Shown piece by piece: positions 9,974 through 18,566 of a stretch of DNA of 64,000 bases. The stretch comes from Phycisphaeraceae bacterium (GTDB lineage: Bacteria > Planctomycetota > Phycisphaerae > Phycisphaerales > Phycisphaeraceae). Position 1 is the first letter of the stretch; each line of letters starts with the position of its first letter. The stretch is taken from positions 1 through 64,000 of the forward strand of contig PAIY01000123.1 of assembly GCA_002704825.1 (NCBI GenBank). Direction: 5' to 3'. Both the position numbers and the translations under genes were made by a program. The notes under the pieces are model-generated. The model was given only the letters and a program-made list of their open reading frames with translations. It searched no databases and was not told the origin of the DNA.

Positions 9974-9995
9974 AAAACCGCTTGCAGTTTAGCGC
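9974..9995. repeat. Short palindromic repeat, family B (aaaccgcttgcggtttagcgc), copy 1
   Basis: Reads aaaaccgcttgcagtttagc; one stem base differs from the other copies at 10536, 18156 and 18565. It sits between the convergent ends of ribE and tadA. Confidence 0.7.
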
Positions 9996-10016
9996 TCCCA
10001 TGAGATATCACGCAAA

Positions 10017-10511
10017 TCAATCGCGCGGCGCTCGCGGCTTGGGGGGGCGATTCTTCTTGCGTCGTTCCCGGAAAAAGTCCGTGAGAATCTGCCCGGTCTC
10101 TTTTGCCATGACACCGCCGACCACTTCCACACTGTGATTAAACCGGTTGTCATTGCACAGTTGATACAGCGTTTCCACGCAACCCATTTTCGGGTCCGTC
10201 GCGCCATAAACCAATCGTGGCAAGCGACAGTTCACCAGCGCACCAGCGCACATCGCACACGGCTCAAGCGTCACATACAATGTGCAGTCATCCAGCCGCC
10301 AACTGTCGAGCACTTTGGCAGCTTCACGGATCGCCAGAATCTCAGCGTGGCCGACCGGGTCCTGATCCAACTCACGTCGGTTGGACGCCTGGGCAATAAT
10401 TTTCTCGTGCTGGCAAACCAAAGCCCCAACCGGCACCTCGCCGATATCCGCAGCCTTTTGTGCCAGTTCCAAGGCGCGTTGCATCATCTGAATGTCGAAA
10501 TCGGTAATCAT
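10017..10511 (-). CDS. tadA: tRNA-specific adenosine deaminase
   Basis: 164 residues of the cytidine/deoxycytidylate deaminase fold. The zinc site is visible: HAEILAI (His ligand plus catalytic Glu) near residue 59 and EPCAMCAGAL (two Cys ligands) near 88. TadA converts A34 to inosine in tRNA-Arg(ACG). Length and the C-terminal basic tail (RERRKKNRPP) fit TadA better than guanine deaminase. It is transcribed toward ribE; the 78 bp before its start belong to the shared region with the glycerate kinase gene. Confidence 0.92.
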   Translation of the reverse strand: MITDFDIQMMQRALELAQKAADIGEVPVGALVCQHEKIIAQASNRRELDQDPVGHAEILAIREAAKVLDSWRLDDCTLYVTLEPCAMCAGALVNCRLPRLVYGATDPKMGCVETLYQLCNDNRFNHSVEVVGGVMAKETGQILTDFFRERRKKNRPPKPRAPRD

Positions 10512-10535
10512 GCCGACATTGTATTGACTTTCATC

Positions 10536-10557
10536 AAAACCGCTTGCGGTTTAGCGC
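10536..10557. repeat. Short palindromic repeat, family B, copy 2
   Basis: Reads aaaaccgcttgcggtttagc: AAACCGC, three-base loop TTG, CGGTTT, then the constant tail agcgc. It lies in the divergent region between tadA and glycerate kinase. Confidence 0.75.
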
Positions 10558-10563
10558 GATCTG

Positions 10564-10593
10564 TTGCATTGAATTCGATTGAGGTTGTAAACT
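10564..10593 (+). promoter_or_regulatory. Candidate promoter of glycerate kinase gene
   Basis: TTGCAT (10564), an 18-nt spacer, then TAAACT (10588). The -10 ends 7 nt before the ATG at 10601, pointing to a leaderless transcript. Confidence 0.45.
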
Positions 10594-10600
10594 ATCGGCA

Positions 10601-11731
10601 ATGAAAATCATCTGTGCACCTGACAGTTTCAAAGAATCGATCTCGGCATCCGACGCTGCCTTGGCCATGCAACGTGGGATTCAGCAGGTTTATCCCGAAG
10701 CGCATATCGAACGTTGTCCCATCGCGGACGGCGGAGAAGGCACTTTGCAGGCCATGGTCGATGCCACCGGCGGAACCTATCGTCAGGCATCTGTCACTGG
10801 CCCCCTTGGACGTCCTGTCACGGCAGTGTGGGGCTTACTTGGTGAACAGGAACACCAACCCTTAACCGCAGTCATTGAGATGGCCCAGGCTGCAGGTTTG
10901 CATCTGGTTCCCAAGGAAAAACGCAACCCATCACTGACCACCACCTACGGCGTAGGTGAACTGATTCGTGAAGCCTTATCCGCTGGTGCACATCGCATCG
11001 TCATGGGCATCGGCGGCAGTTGCACCAATGACGGCGGGGCAGGTATGGCTCAGGCGCTGGGTGTCCAGTTCTTTGACCGCACCGGAACGTTGATTGAAGA
11101 ACCGATGAACGGTTCGATGTTGCCCACCGTCGAACGTATCGACAAGTCGCACCTTGACCCACGTTTGGAATGGACACAGGTGATCGCAGCCTGTGATGTG
11201 AATAATCCACTCACCGGCGCGTTGGGGGCTTCCGTGGTGTATGGCCCGCAAAAAGGTGCCAGCCAATCGATGGTGGAGATGCTTGACGAAGCGTTGGTCT
11301 ACTTCGCGGAACTGGTTGGCGGTGACTTTGCAACGCATCCCGGTGCCGGTGCTGCGGGTGGTTTGGGCTTTGGTTTATTGGCATTTCTTGACGCTGGACT
11401 TCAACGTGGGATTGACCTGGTCCTCGACACCATTCAATTCGACGAACGTTGCATTGGTGCATCACTATGCTTGACCGGCGAAGGCAAACTCGATGGCCAA
11501 TCCCTGCAGGGCAAAGCCTGTCTGGGCGTAGCACGTCGGGCCAACATGCAAGGCATCCGCACGGTTGCCCTGGTCGGATGTATCGGCAAAGAAGCCGAAC
11601 GCACGCTCGATGCCGGTTTGGCGGAGTATCACATCATCGGCCCGGGTCTTCCCGCCGAAGTCTCCATGGCCAAGGCTGATGAGTTGATCGAACAAACCAC
11701 TGTTAAAGTCCTGCAAGCTGCGATGGTTTGA
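10601..11731 (+). CDS. Glycerate kinase (GarK/GlxK family)
   Basis: 376 residues, the usual length for class II-type glycerate kinases of the GarK/GlxK family. The start KIICAPDSFKESISA, the ADGGEGT motif (about residue 45), GIGGSCTNDGGAG (about 140) and the C-terminal TGEGKLDGQSLQGK (about 294) are family hallmarks. It phosphorylates D-glycerate, giving 2-phosphoglycerate in the characterised members. No glyoxylate or galactarate genes are adjacent, so the pathway it serves here is unknown. No Shine-Dalgarno sequence is seen before the ATG. Confidence 0.93.
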   Translation: MKIICAPDSFKESISASDAALAMQRGIQQVYPEAHIERCPIADGGEGTLQAMVDATGGTYRQASVTGPLGRPVTAVWGLLGEQEHQPLTAVIEMAQAAGLHLVPKEKRNPSLTTTYGVGELIREALSAGAHRIVMGIGGSCTNDGGAGMAQALGVQFFDRTGTLIEEPMNGSMLPTVERIDKSHLDPRLEWTQVIAACDVNNPLTGALGASVVYGPQKGASQSMVEMLDEALVYFAELVGGDFATHPGAGAAGGLGFGLLAFLDAGLQRGIDLVLDTIQFDERCIGASLCLTGEGKLDGQSLQGKACLGVARRANMQGIRTVALVGCIGKEAERTLDAGLAEYHIIGPGLPAEVSMAKADELIEQTTVKVLQAAMV

Positions 11732-11783
11732 GATGGGCGCTGGGGTGTTTTGCTGATAAGGTTTAGAGCAAAAGGACTGGACT

Positions 11784-13316
11784 ATGCGCGATTGGTTACC
11801 TCGAATCATCATCCTCGGCTTACTGGGCATTGTACTCGGTGTGCCGTTTATCTTCCGACCTGCCGATGCCTCGCATACAGCAGGCAATCCCGACGGTTCG
11901 GCACGTTTGGTGATCATCACGCCACACAACGAACAGATTCGCAGTGAAGTGGCCAACGCGTTTAACACCTACCGTCAGGCGCTGGGCAAAGAGGCCATCG
12001 GCTTTGACTGGCGGACCAGTGGGGGCACCAGTGACCTGCGCAAAATGGTCATCGCTGACTTCACCGCCAAAGCTGCAGAAGGCTATGTCTCCAAAGGTAT
12101 CGGCATTGACCTGTTTTTCGGCGGTGGTGACTATGAACACAACCAACTTGCCAAAGGTGTCGTGATTGATGGGCAGGACGAACGCGAAATGATCGTCGAA
12201 CCCATCATACTCCCCGAGGGCATGCTCAAGCAGGTTTATCCCAAGGACAACATCGGTGGCGAACCCCTGTATCATCCCAAGCTCTATTGGTGTGGCGTTG
12301 TCCTCTCAAGCTTTGGCATTGTCTATAACCGTGATGTCCTTGAGATGCGTCAACTGCCTGAACCCACCACGTGGGCCGACCTGGAAGATCCAAGCTATCA
12401 CGGTTGGTTAGCGCTTGCTGACCCCGCGCACTCCGGCTCGTTGGCTCAGACGTATAACACGATTCTCCGACGTGCCGGTTGGAACGAAGGTTGGGCGCAC
12501 CTGCGTCGGATCTTTGCCAACGCCCGCTATTTCACGTCCGGTTCCTCCAAGGTGCCCGTGGATGTCTCATCCGGTGAAGCGGCAGCAGGCATGTGCATCG
12601 ACTTCTACGGTCGATATCAAGCAGGAGCAGTCGGGGGCAATCGGGTTGGTTACATCGATCCGCCGTTTGTCACCGCTGTGACTGCTGACCCGATCTGTAT
12701 TCTCCGTGGTGCACCGCAGAAGGATTTGGCCAACGAATTTGTGGTTTGGATTCTCCAGAAAGACACGCAAAAACTCTGGCAGCGTCGCATAGGAACACCC
12801 AATGGTCCGACGACGTTTGAGCTTCGCCGCCAACCCATCCGACGTGATCTCTATACCGCAGAAGAAGCCAAGCACTGGACGGACCCACTGATCAAACCCT
12901 ACGAGATTGCACGCGATTTTCCCAAGGGAACACCCAACTATTATTCCTATGTCGCACCGATAGCCCACAGTCTGGCAATCGACATCCACGAGGAACTCGG
13001 CCAGGCATGGGCAGTGATCAACAAGGTCTCCGACAACGATCCAGTCAAAGGCAAAATGCTCGAACTCTTCGATGCGATGCCCGAGCCGTTGCAACTCAAA
13101 TGGGACTCACCGGACCTTGCCGCCAACTGGTTGACCATCATGCAATCCTCGGATCACCCGCAGCGCAAGCAGGTGGTCGACACGATCCAGGCCCATTATC
13201 AATCTCTGAAAAAACGTTGGAGCGATCACGATCAACAACTCAAAGATCGCCTGGATTGGACACTGTTCTTCCGCGAGAATTACCGCAAGATCGTGGCATT
13301 GGCAAAGGCGAAGTGA
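11784..13316 (+). CDS. Extracellular solute-binding protein (iron/spermidine-type), orphan
   Basis: 510 residues with an N-terminal membrane or signal segment (LPRIIILGLLGIVLGVPFIF) and a periplasmic-binding fold. The run SARLVIITPHNEQIRSEVA and later WCGVVLSSFGIVYNRD match the family 1/Fe3+-type substrate-binding proteins. It is longer than typical (about 340), with an extra C-terminal helical part (about 350-510). No ABC permease or ATPase lies beside it, so it may serve a transporter encoded elsewhere or act as a sensor. It begins 52 bp after glycerate kinase and could be cotranscribed. Confidence 0.82.
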   Translation: MRDWLPRIIILGLLGIVLGVPFIFRPADASHTAGNPDGSARLVIITPHNEQIRSEVANAFNTYRQALGKEAIGFDWRTSGGTSDLRKMVIADFTAKAAEGYVSKGIGIDLFFGGGDYEHNQLAKGVVIDGQDEREMIVEPIILPEGMLKQVYPKDNIGGEPLYHPKLYWCGVVLSSFGIVYNRDVLEMRQLPEPTTWADLEDPSYHGWLALADPAHSGSLAQTYNTILRRAGWNEGWAHLRRIFANARYFTSGSSKVPVDVSSGEAAAGMCIDFYGRYQAGAVGGNRVGYIDPPFVTAVTADPICILRGAPQKDLANEFVVWILQKDTQKLWQRRIGTPNGPTTFELRRQPIRRDLYTAEEAKHWTDPLIKPYEIARDFPKGTPNYYSYVAPIAHSLAIDIHEELGQAWAVINKVSDNDPVKGKMLELFDAMPEPLQLKWDSPDLAANWLTIMQSSDHPQRKQVVDTIQAHYQSLKKRWSDHDQQLKDRLDWTLFFRENYRKIVALAKAK

Positions 13317-13688
13317 CCGGTGACACATCGGGTTGTGTGATGAAGTCATCACACTTGTGTTCAAGGTAGTTTTTAGCCACAGATAAACACAGATTTCATG
13401 ACACGGTTATACCTATCCCGGTAATAACTCATGCTTGAATTGAGCACCGGGTTGACGCCCGGTACTCAATAAATTGGAACACACGAGCTATCTATAGGAT
13501 TGATATTAGAGCAGTAAGCGAAAATGAAATTCGTTTCGTCTCGTCATTCCCGCGCAGGCGGGAACCAGTGTCATGCTGTTGACGCTTGCACCTATCACTG
13601 GACTCCCGCCTGCGCGGGACTCACGGAAGTGAGCGATCGTTTATGCGAGTTGATATCGTGTTTGTGGATGCAGGGCTTTGATCAGAAC
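13317..13688. other. Gene-free stretch with a hairpin and one repeat
   Basis: 372 bp between convergent genes. It holds a hairpin with arms 13439-13451 (attgagcaccggg) and 13458-13470 (cccggtactcaat; one mismatch), a motif ccacagataaacacagat near 13378, and family A repeat copy 2. No plausible reading frame was found. Confidence 0.6.
13542..13625. repeat. REP-like palindromic repeat, family A, copy 2
   Basis: Ends cgtcattcccgcgcaggcgg and ctcccgcctgcgcgggactc form an inverted pair around a central part (catgctgttgacgcttgc) that is nearly shared with copy 4 at 47703. Confidence 0.9.
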
Positions 13689-15257
13689 TCAAAAGAGCAT
13701 CGGCGAATCGTCGTCATCCTCGTCGGACTTCTTTTTGTTGCTCTTGCTCTTCTTGGACTTGGGAGCAGGTTCAGGTTCGACTTCTTGCTCGTCCTCTGAT
13801 TCTTCGACATCTTGATCGTCTTCCGACTCTTGATCCTCATCGTCGTCCTCGGAATCATCTTCTTCCGATTCGTCGTCTTCTGTCACATCGTCGTCTTCAG
13901 AGTCGTCTTCTCCGGCTTCCGTTTCATCTTCATCTTCTGAATCGTCATCCGCAGATTCGTCTTCATCCTCCGAGACTTCTTCTTCGCCTACTTCTTGCTC
14001 CTCATCGGAGTCCTGGTCGGACTCTTCAAGTTCTTCAGCGTCGGGTTCTTCGACGTATTCGTATTCTGTTTCTTCGTCGTCCTCGTCGGTCACATCGTCA
14101 TCTTCGTCTGTATCCGATTCGTCTTCTACCGCTTGTGATTCTTCAGCGTCTTCATCATCATCCGATTCATTTTCGTCGTCGTCTTCATCTTCTTCTGATG
14201 CCTCGTCATCAGATGCTGACACTTCTTCGCCTTCGGAGACGACATCTTCAGCTGGATCGACCTCAATGGGTTGGGGTTTCTCGACGGGTTTGTCGTAGTC
14301 GATGGCATCCAATTCGTCGGTCGCTTCGTTGTCTTCCTGCTGTTCTTCCTCGTCGGTTGATTCGTCTGCAAGATCAACTGCATCTGCCACAACAGTCGCA
14401 GTGGCGACGACGGAAGCAGCGGTCAAGGCTGCCTGGGTGTCCGACGATTCCTGCTCGGATATTTGTGTTGATTCGGATACTTGGGGTTGTTGCTCCGCGA
14501 CGGTGGCAGCAGGTTCGCCTTCGTAGTCTTCTTCACCTTCGCGAGCTGGGCCGAGGTTGATGTTGGCAAGGATGGTGGTCCCGCCGTAGACATATTGGCC
14601 TTGCTCGACGGTGACCTGCGGGTTGAAGCGGGCAGGGATGTAGAGTTCGGTGGTGGAACCGAGTTTGATAATGCCGATGCGTTGACCACGTTGGACGACA
14701 GCGCCTGTGCCGACAGTGCAGCAGATGGTTCGGGCGCAAAGTCCTGCGACCTGGCGGATGGCTGCGATGGTGTCGCGTCGGACGGGGTGTGCCAGGATGA
14801 TAAGGTTGGACTCATTGACCTCAGCGGACTCAGGATTGAGGACGTTAAGGTGTTCACCGGGTTTATGGGTGATAGATGTCACCACGCCGTGGATAGGCGA
14901 GCGGTTGACGTGGACATCAAAGACACTGAGGAAGATGCGAACACAGGTAGCAGGGCCGTTGAAGGGTTCGAAGAATTCGACTTCGTGAATGGAGGAGACT
15001 TTGCCATCTGCAGGGGCGACCATGATTCCGCGTTGGGTTGGAATCGGCCGATCCGGGTCACGGAAGAAGAGCATCAGGCAGAGGGTTGCGATGAAAAGCG
15101 GGATCGACAACCACCAGAGACCTGCAATGATGGCGGTGACTGAAAGCAGGATGCCGATGGCGAAGATGGTCATCCATTCTGATTTGGCGTGCGGGCTGAG
15201 CATGGGGTCTATTATAGAGAAAAGGGACCGCAGAGCAGGGAATATTAAAAAAGACAT
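13689..15257 (-). CDS. Phosphatidylserine decarboxylase-family protein with long acidic tail
   Basis: 522 residues from the first ATG; a start at residue 19 (15203) is favoured if the TATAAT at 15211-15216 is the promoter. Two membrane segments (about 28-65) are followed by the decarboxylase domain with FLSVFDVHVNRSP (catalytic Asp/His region) and LGST (Ser about 201), the self-cleavage site that becomes the pyruvoyl group. This would decarboxylate phosphatidylserine to phosphatidylethanolamine at the membrane. After about residue 240 comes a 270-residue tail made mostly of Glu, Asp and Ser, ending in a Lys/Ser-rich patch. Ordinary PSD enzymes lack this tail. The tail's function is unknown. 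Confidence 0.85.
   Translation of the reverse strand: MSFLIFPALRSLFSIIDPMLSPHAKSEWMTIFAIGILLSVTAIIAGLWWLSIPLFIATLCLMLFFRDPDRPIPTQRGIMVAPADGKVSSIHEVEFFEPFNGPATCVRIFLSVFDVHVNRSPIHGVVTSITHKPGEHLNVLNPESAEVNESNLIILAHPVRRDTIAAIRQVAGLCARTICCTVGTGAVVQRGQRIGIIKLGSTTELYIPARFNPQVTVEQGQYVYGGTTILANINLGPAREGEEDYEGEPAATVAEQQPQVSESTQISEQESSDTQAALTAASVVATATVVADAVDLADESTDEEEQQEDNEATDELDAIDYDKPVEKPQPIEVDPAEDVVSEGEEVSASDDEASEEDEDDDENESDDDEDAEESQAVEDESDTDEDDDVTDEDDEETEYEYVEEPDAEELEESDQDSDEEQEVGEEEVSEDEDESADDDSEDEDETEAGEDDSEDDDVTEDDESEEDDSEDDDEDQESEDDQDVEESEDEQEVEPEPAPKSKKSKSNKKKSDEDDDDSPMLF
15211..15216 (-). promoter_or_regulatory. Candidate -10 box (TATAAT) before the PSD-family gene
   Basis: A perfect TATAAT on the minus strand lies 7 nt before an in-frame ATG at 15203 (residue 19 of the long frame). 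This supports the shorter start and a leaderless mRNA. The -35 region (CCTGCT at 15239-15234) is weak. Confidence 0.5.
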
Positions 15258-15362
15258 TGAAGCTGACGTTGCACTGACAAATGTCTAATTCAATCCCTGT
15301 ACAGCGGTCCCTGTTCCTTTTCCAGTTATGGTTTGAGATTCAATTGGTGTTTGGCGGGATGT

Positions 15363-16946
15363 TTACTTGGCGAGTTTGGGGCCGACAATCATGCCGATGA
15401 TCCCGAAGATGATGCCCACACCCAGTAAGCCACCAGTATAGGTGTAGAGGGTGGTGGCATCTTTAGCCAGCAATGGAACCAGAAGGCTGGTGCCCCCGGC
15501 CAGTGTTGCACCCAGGACCATCATCAGGCCAACGAGGGTGATAAAGGCGACCAGGAGCATACCCGCGGAAAACCCACTCCATGCCGGGTCGAACGGTTCT
15601 GCGGGGACAAGGTTTGCACCTGCCGGGGCCGTGGGCGTGGTACGTTTTTCAACGGGTGCTGCTTCGATCACGGTTTCGGTGGCTTCGACGGTTTCATCCA
15701 TGACTTCGGCTGCGGCAATGGCGGTGCCTTCACCGGTATCCATACCCGTTTCACCAACACCTGTACTCTGGGCGGTCCCTGTTGCCGATGCGTCGGCATG
15801 GGAGGCTTCCAGTGTCACTGCACCATCAAACACACCAGAACTGCCAGCAGCCGTATCCATGCGTGAATCGGAGATGCTTTCGCCAGCCGCACTGCCACCG
15901 GTGGGATAGATTTCATCAAGCAGTTCTGCACCCAGGGAGGTGTCATCACTTTCACGGGTCAGGTCAAGCAGACCACTGCCTGATCCGACGGAGTCCAGCG
16001 AGAGATCATCATCGTCGGAGATACCACCGGCGTCGGTGACGATGGTTGCTGCCATGGGATCGGCTTCGTCGACTTCGCCAGCATCAAAGACGCTGATACC
16101 CGTGGATTGCTTGGCATCTTCCTTTTCATTCTGACCTACGCCCGTGTCTTCAAGATTCAATGAATCAGCGCCAGCAGCAGAACCGCCAAGATCATCCAGC
16201 GCCAGTCCCAGACCACTGGAACCTTCCTTGGGATCCAGGTCCATGCTGTCTTCGTCGCTGTTGGTGTCGGTGAGTTTGATGTCGTTATCACCGGTGTCAT
16301 CCAGCTTGAGGCTGATACCCGAACCTGCGGAGTTGGCATCAAGACCACTACCCGGTTCGCTTAAACCGATGTCTTCAAGGCCGGTTCCTGTGCCGGTGGC
16401 ATCAAGTCCAAGACCGCTTTCACCAAGCCCGGTTGCAGACAATCCAATGTCAGAACCATCACCTGATTTACCGGTGTCAGAGAGGGGAACGCTGGTGTTA
16501 CCCGCTGTTGAGAAGTCGCTGGTTTCACCCAGGCCGGTGTCCGCCAGGGGAAGGACGCCCGTGCCGCCGGAGTCATCAAGGCTGATTGAACCGGTGTCGC
16601 CGGAGTCAGAGAGGGGGATAATGCCAGTGTCACCTGAGTCATCCAGTGAGATCATGCCGGTGTCATCACCACCAGCGATGGACAGGTCACCGGTTTCACC
16701 GAGGCTGAGGTTACCCAGCGTGCCGGTTTCGTCCAATGCGCCATCGCCACCCGAAAGTCCGATGGAGTCGCCCATGGATTCGTCACGTGCTGCCAGGGCA
16801 TCGACCTGTTGGCGTTTGAACAGCAGCTTATCGCGATCGCGAAACGGCTGGAGTTCACCGCGTGTTACCATTTGCTTAAGACCAGCTTCATCAACACCGA
16901 GTTTTTCGGCAGCTTCATCCTGGTTGTAAAATTCCATTTTGGCCAT
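15363..16946 (-). CDS. Helix-turn-helix / low-complexity repeat / membrane-anchor protein
   Basis: 527 residues. The start MAKMEFYNQ is chosen because AGGAGGT lies 5 nt upstream on the minus strand; an ATG 18 codons earlier has no such site. Residues 3-55 (YNQDEAAEKLGVDEAGLKQM) look like a MerR/excisionase-type winged HTH. Residues about 60-390 are repeats of the type DSGDTGxISL and GLGETG, rich in Gly, Asp, Ser and Thr. The last 80 residues hold two or three membrane helices. Similar architectures are known as uncharacterised planctomycete proteins. Membrane-tethered DNA binding is possible, but the HTH may also bind protein. Confidence 0.75.
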   Translation of the reverse strand: MAKMEFYNQDEAAEKLGVDEAGLKQMVTRGELQPFRDRDKLLFKRQQVDALAARDESMGDSIGLSGGDGALDETGTLGNLSLGETGDLSIAGGDDTGMISLDDSGDTGIIPLSDSGDTGSISLDDSGGTGVLPLADTGLGETSDFSTAGNTSVPLSDTGKSGDGSDIGLSATGLGESGLGLDATGTGTGLEDIGLSEPGSGLDANSAGSGISLKLDDTGDNDIKLTDTNSDEDSMDLDPKEGSSGLGLALDDLGGSAAGADSLNLEDTGVGQNEKEDAKQSTGISVFDAGEVDEADPMAATIVTDAGGISDDDDLSLDSVGSGSGLLDLTRESDDTSLGAELLDEIYPTGGSAAGESISDSRMDTAAGSSGVFDGAVTLEASHADASATGTAQSTGVGETGMDTGEGTAIAAAEVMDETVEATETVIEAAPVEKRTTPTAPAGANLVPAEPFDPAWSGFSAGMLLVAFITLVGLMMVLGATLAGGTSLLVPLLAKDATTLYTYTGGLLGVGIIFGIIGMIVGPKLAK

Positions 16947-17003
16947 TGTGGACCTCCTGCCTGTGATGTGCGGCAAGAAAATGTGTCTCTGAGAGTTCAA
17001 TCT

Positions 17004-17021
17004 GATCAGGTGACCCTGATC
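17004..17021. promoter_or_regulatory. Inverted repeat gatcagg-tgac-cctgatc
   Basis: Perfect 7-bp arms with a 4-nt spacer, 58 bp upstream of the HTH-protein gene on the minus strand and 400 bp upstream of pduL. It has the form of an operator; no regulator can be named. Confidence 0.35.
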
Positions 17022-17393
17022 GTCGCGTTAAAGTCAGTTGCGTTCAATCGACTTAACCTGTGTACTTTAAATCAATTCTAACATCTGTACAAGCCAGTAG
17101 GCCAGTTTGTGATAACTTTTCAGAGTGTGATTGCTTAATACGGTTAAACAGGCATGTGAATTTCTTAAATCACATTCTTGAGGAGAGTCTGCTTGATCCG
17201 GGTGATCCTGTTTTTTTGAGTAACTTGATGTGCGGATATGGACTGAATATTTCTGACATAAAGCTGGTTGACAGGGGGCAGCCACATGGCGCAGACACTT
17301 TGATCACCAGGCTACTCCAGCAAGGTAAATCAGACGTACACAAACCGGACTTTTCCACCCAATGATAATTTTCTGTCAAAATCTTCCAAAAGA

Positions 17394-17422
17394 TTGCAAA
17401 ATGTTCCTCGGGTTGCTATGAT
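17394..17422 (+). promoter_or_regulatory. Candidate promoter of the microcompartment operon
   Basis: TTGCAA (17394), 17-nt spacer, TATGAT (17417). The -10 ends 6 nt before the pduL ATG at 17429, so the predicted transcript starts at or beside the initiation codon. No Shine-Dalgarno sequence is present. Confidence 0.6.
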
Positions 17423-17428
17423 TCTGGC

Positions 17429-18127
17429 ATGAGCACGGTAAATAGCAATATCGATCGGTCCCAAATTGAAGCACTTGTCCGCGAGGCTCTGCGAGCACGA
17501 CTGGGCAATAGTGCTGACAAAATCTACAAGCCAGAGTCCCACAACGGCGGTCCCAACCCGCTGGTGGTCAACGTCTCTGCCCGTCATATTCATGTGACGC
17601 AGGAAGACCTTGAAAAGCTCTTTGGCCCCGGTGCCCAACTCACCAAACTCAAGGACCTGTATCAGGAAGGCGAGTTCGCTTCCGAGCAGCAGGTCAACAT
17701 CATCGGTCCCCGCAACCGCATGATTCCCAATGTCCGAATCCTCGGACCCACCCGCAAGTACACCCAGGTCGAACTATCCTACACCGACGGCATGTACCTG
17801 GGCATCAAACTCCCGCTTAAGACATCCGGCGATCATGAAGGTACCGCAGGCTGCTCACTCGTCGGACCCTATGGCTCGGTCACACTTCAGCAGGGCGTCA
17901 TCCGTGCAGAACGTCACGTGCACATGCACCCCGACGATCTGGCACACTTTGGTGTCAAGGATGGCGATTACATGAAGCTCAAAATCGACGGTCCGTGTGG
18001 CCTGGTGTTTGACAACATGCTCGTCCGCGAGCATCCGAAGGTCAAACTCGAAGTACACATCGATACCGACGAAGGCAATGCCTGTGACCTGGGCAGTGCA
18101 ACGCGGATGGAATTACTCAAAAAATGA
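17429..18127 (+). CDS. pduL: Phosphate acyltransferase PduL, microcompartment-associated
   Basis: 232 residues. Two PduL domains carry the metal-binding histidine motifs NVSARHIHVT (about 50) and AERHVHMHPDDL (about 159). The enzyme swaps CoA for phosphate on an acyl-CoA; in this pathway that would be lactyl-CoA (or propionyl-CoA), with CoA recycled inside the shell. The first 20 residues (DRSQIEALVREALRARL) form an amphipathic helix like the encapsulation peptides that bind shell proteins, joined by a polar linker. It is the first gene of the cluster, before two shell genes. Confidence 0.93.
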   Translation: MSTVNSNIDRSQIEALVREALRARLGNSADKIYKPESHNGGPNPLVVNVSARHIHVTQEDLEKLFGPGAQLTKLKDLYQEGEFASEQQVNIIGPRNRMIPNVRILGPTRKYTQVELSYTDGMYLGIKLPLKTSGDHEGTAGCSLVGPYGSVTLQQGVIRAERHVHMHPDDLAHFGVKDGDYMKLKIDGPCGLVFDNMLVREHPKVKLEVHIDTDEGNACDLGSATRMELLKK

Positions 18128-18155
18128 TAACCGTACCCCGGGATTGCTTCCCGGG

Positions 18156-18175
18156 GCCGCTTGCGGTTTAGCGCT
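18156..18175. repeat. Short palindromic repeat, family B, copy 3
   Basis: Reads ggccgcttgcggtttagcgc in the spacer between pduL and the first BMC-H gene, just after a ccccgggattgcttcccgggg hairpin (18137-18156). Confidence 0.7.
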
Positions 18176-18272
18176 CCCCATAACCTTTAAAAACACGTTT
18201 ATTACCGCGAGTTTTTCAGCACATTCGACTGAAAGACGTCCATGCCAGGCTCGGTAATCAGGAGAAATCAAA

Positions 18273-18566
18273 ATGGCACAACAAGCAATCGGAATGGTCG
18301 AAACCAAGGGTTTAGTCTCCTTGATCGAAGCCAGTGACGCCATGCTCAAAGCCGCCAATGTCCAGTTTGTTGGCTGGGACAAGGTTGGCAGCGGTCTGGT
18401 CACGGGCTTTGTCACAGGTGATGTCGCAGCAGTCAAGGCAGCCGTCGAAGCCGGCGCAGCCGCAGCAGGTCGCGTTGGCGACGTCGTTGGCGTTCACGTC
18501 ATCGCACGCCCGCATGATGAACTGCCTGCGGTACTCCCCAAAGCCAAGAAGGCCGCATCCAAGTAA
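18273..18566 (+). CDS. BMC-H shell hexamer protein (1)
   Basis: 97 residues, a single BMC (PF00936) domain. [20 protein letters not shown] is the typical start, KVGSG the central-pore loop, [13 protein letters not shown] the helix and [10 protein letters not shown] the last strand. The C-terminus carries a basic extension (KAKKAASK). It assembles into hexagonal tiles forming shell facets. An AGGAG site lies 9 nt before the ATG. It differs in sequence from the BMC-H copies at 18673 and 20414, so facets may be mixed. Confidence 0.95.
   Translation: MAQQAIGMVETKGLVSLIEASDAMLKAANVQFVGWDKVGSGLVTGFVTGDVAAVKAAVEAGAAAAGRVGDVVGVHVIARPHDELPAVLPKAKKAASK

Larger units (their letters stand above)
17001..17428. 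other. Intergenic region upstream of the microcompartment operon
   Basis: 428 bp (from the SD side of the HTH gene) without a convincing gene. It contains the inverted repeat at 17004-17021 and the promoter at 17394-17422. Short open frames here lack start signals and family features. Confidence 0.6.

Noticed and set aside
14481-15143. A 220-codon plus-strand frame opposite the PSD domain
   Set aside because: The minus-strand frame has LGST and FDVH motifs; the plus frame has none.
15850-16750. Regular short repeats that might be a CRISPR array
   Set aside because: The repeats are in-frame codons for DSGDTG-like peptides of variable spacing, with no constant repeat of 23-40 bp and no cas genes nearby.
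16144-16929. A 261-codon plus-strand frame rich in Ser/Pro/Val
   Set aside because: It is the reverse reading of the DTG/GET repeat region of the HTH protein; the low-complexity DNA keeps several frames open.
17060-17365. A 101-codon frame before the microcompartment operon
   Set aside because: No ribosome site, no family match and atypical composition; the region looks regulatory.
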